Origin: Undaria pinnatifida
Lineage: Eukaryota > Sar > Phaeophyceae > Laminariales > Alariaceae
Length of the DNA: 64,000 bases
Assembly (NCBI GenBank): GCA_012845835.1
Contig: JABAKD010000011.1
Location: 2,264,001-2,328,000, forward strand
Reading direction: 5' to 3'
The position numbers and the translations under genes were made by a program. Below the pieces are notes generated by a model that worked only from the letters and a program-made list of their open reading frames with translations, searched no databases and was not told the origin of the DNA. How positions within the stretch are numbered: the stretch's first letter is position 1; every line of letters starts with the position of its first letter. Below, piece by piece: positions 62,961-64,000 of the stretch.

Positions 62961-63795
62961 ATGAAGATGATATATAGCTGAAGCAAAGTAAAGTGCATCA
63001 GCCGAGAACTACACGTGAATAATAAATGTTTTACGAGTCTTTTCGCTCGGGTGAGAGTCGGATCGACACACTGCACCGACAAAATAAGCCGGTAATCGCC
63101 CGTTGATTGCCGTAAAAAGACTTGCTGTGTGTGTGGTATATCATGATGAGTCGCTTTAACGAAGGCACTCAACGACGTAAAAAACGGACAGCTAAGCAGC
63201 GTTTCCGAGGCGAAAAAGCAAACGCGGCTGTCATTCATCCAGCCGGACAATTAATTTCAGTCACAGCAGCGCAAACGAAGTTGGCGGGCCATTTTCCGCG
63301 ACATGCCTTAACAAGGCAAACATAAGAAAAAGAAAGGAACTATGAAAACGGGAAACGGAGAACAAAAAAAGAAGTGTATAACCCACCAATCTTCGTTGCA
63401 CTTATTACTAACGTATTGTAGTCGTATCGCACCAGAAGAGGCCCACTAGCAGCGGCACACGATAGAGAAACGCTATCATGTATCAGGTATAAGCTTAAGT
63501 TTACGCGTATCACACGGCTTTTTCACTCTTGACAAAAAAACGAGAAAACGTTAATCCAACACGTTCTAAGCGCCCCCCCACCCCGCTAGCTACACGAACG
63601 TGCCCTCCCTCCCTCCCTCCCACGCTCTCCGGGAAAAAGAGACAAGCATAACGCCTGCGTTATCACCTTCAAAACCCCACTCCGCCGACTCAGCTGCGTT
63701 GGCCTTCTTACTAGTGCAAAAAGTAACCCCCCTAATTCCCAGTATGTTGTCCTCAAAGCGAGGTCGCAGTTAGTCGTAATTAAACCACGACAGGA
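62961..63795. other. No gene assigned
   Basis: A basic 60-codon plus frame near 63143-63325 and a minus frame at 62807-63250 overlap; neither is convincing. (CCCT)n at 63602-63620. Confidence 0.35.
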
Positions 63796-63899
63796 TTACT
63801 TTCCGATAAAAATGAAGTTCATGAAGCGACCCCGCCAAAGAACTGGCAACCGACCTATTGCCGCCCGAAAGCCAGCCTCACCGGCGTGCGCCGCCGCTC
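63796..63899 (-). CDS. Possible 3'-terminal exon of a gene entering from the right edge
   Basis: On the minus strand a good acceptor (GTGTGTTTTGCAG) precedes 63899, after which a frame reads AHAGEAGFRAAIGRLPVLWR and ends FIFIGK before TAA at 63798-63796. On the plus strand an ATG at 63812 also opens a basic, Pro/Arg-rich frame to the window end, so strand assignment is uncertain. No family is recognised. Confidence 0.3.
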
Positions 63900-64000
63900 C
63901 TGCAAAACACACGCCAAGCCGTACACTGCGCGTAAGGCCCCCACCCTGCCCACGCGAGACACATGCCAAATCATGCAAATGCGCGGAAGAAGCGTTCCGA

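Overview
This looks like nuclear DNA from a repeat-rich eukaryote. The genes are split by many introns with GT donors and AG acceptors, and some introns are several kilobases long. Coding exons are short GC-rich islands in AT-richer DNA full of small mobile elements and short-word repeats. A short (CCCTAA)n tract, the very long introns and the two recognisable proteins fit a stramenopile such as a brown alga. That assignment is inference, because there is no rRNA or organelle marker here. No prokaryotic operon, CRISPR array or rRNA gene was seen.

Two genes can be read with confidence. The first, on the minus strand, is a glutathione S-transferase-like gene of at least ten exons from about 24.8 kb down to 3.7 kb. 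All nine junctions keep frame, and the exons carry a CPYC thiol centre, the cis-proline loop, the GST C-terminal helices and a C-terminal extension. The second, on the plus strand at 55.1-59.2 kb, is a single-pass membrane RING-H2 protein (probable E3 ubiquitin ligase) in at least four exons. Weaker candidates are a three-exon minus-strand gene at 36.9-37.8 kb, a terminal exon at 30.3 kb, an exon pair at 41.5-42.0 kb, small open frames at 43.8, 45.0, 45.3 and 48.4 kb, and partial exons at both window edges.

The rest is mostly mobile-element and repeat DNA. 2-3.6 kb: tandem MITE composite plus a dispersed repeat. 5-9.1 kb: nested SINE and repeat insertions and a Ty1/copia fossil with a large palindrome. 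11-18 kb: GGGTC- and GGGAC-word elements and a 32-bp minisatellite. 18-25 kb: GST introns with a long purine tract. 26-29 kb: a tRNA-headed hairpin array and a GGGAT-word element. 31-33 and 38.9-39.4 kb: GATCTG- and CCTATTG-word regions. 33-47 kb: two tRNA-derived SINE families, duplications and MITEs. 47-54 kb: tandem duplications and a MITE with perfect 26-bp ends. 59-63 kb: tandem repeats, another composite MITE and a GGGTACCC-word element.

The most unusual signal is that several repeat families share one design: terminal inverted repeats around an interior that reiterates one short, family-specific word. Added to this are two short palindromic motifs (TACCWGGTA and CTATTAATAG) far more common than chance, each apparently present or absent between copies of the same repeat, and partial copies of exon-donor junctions inside two GST introns.
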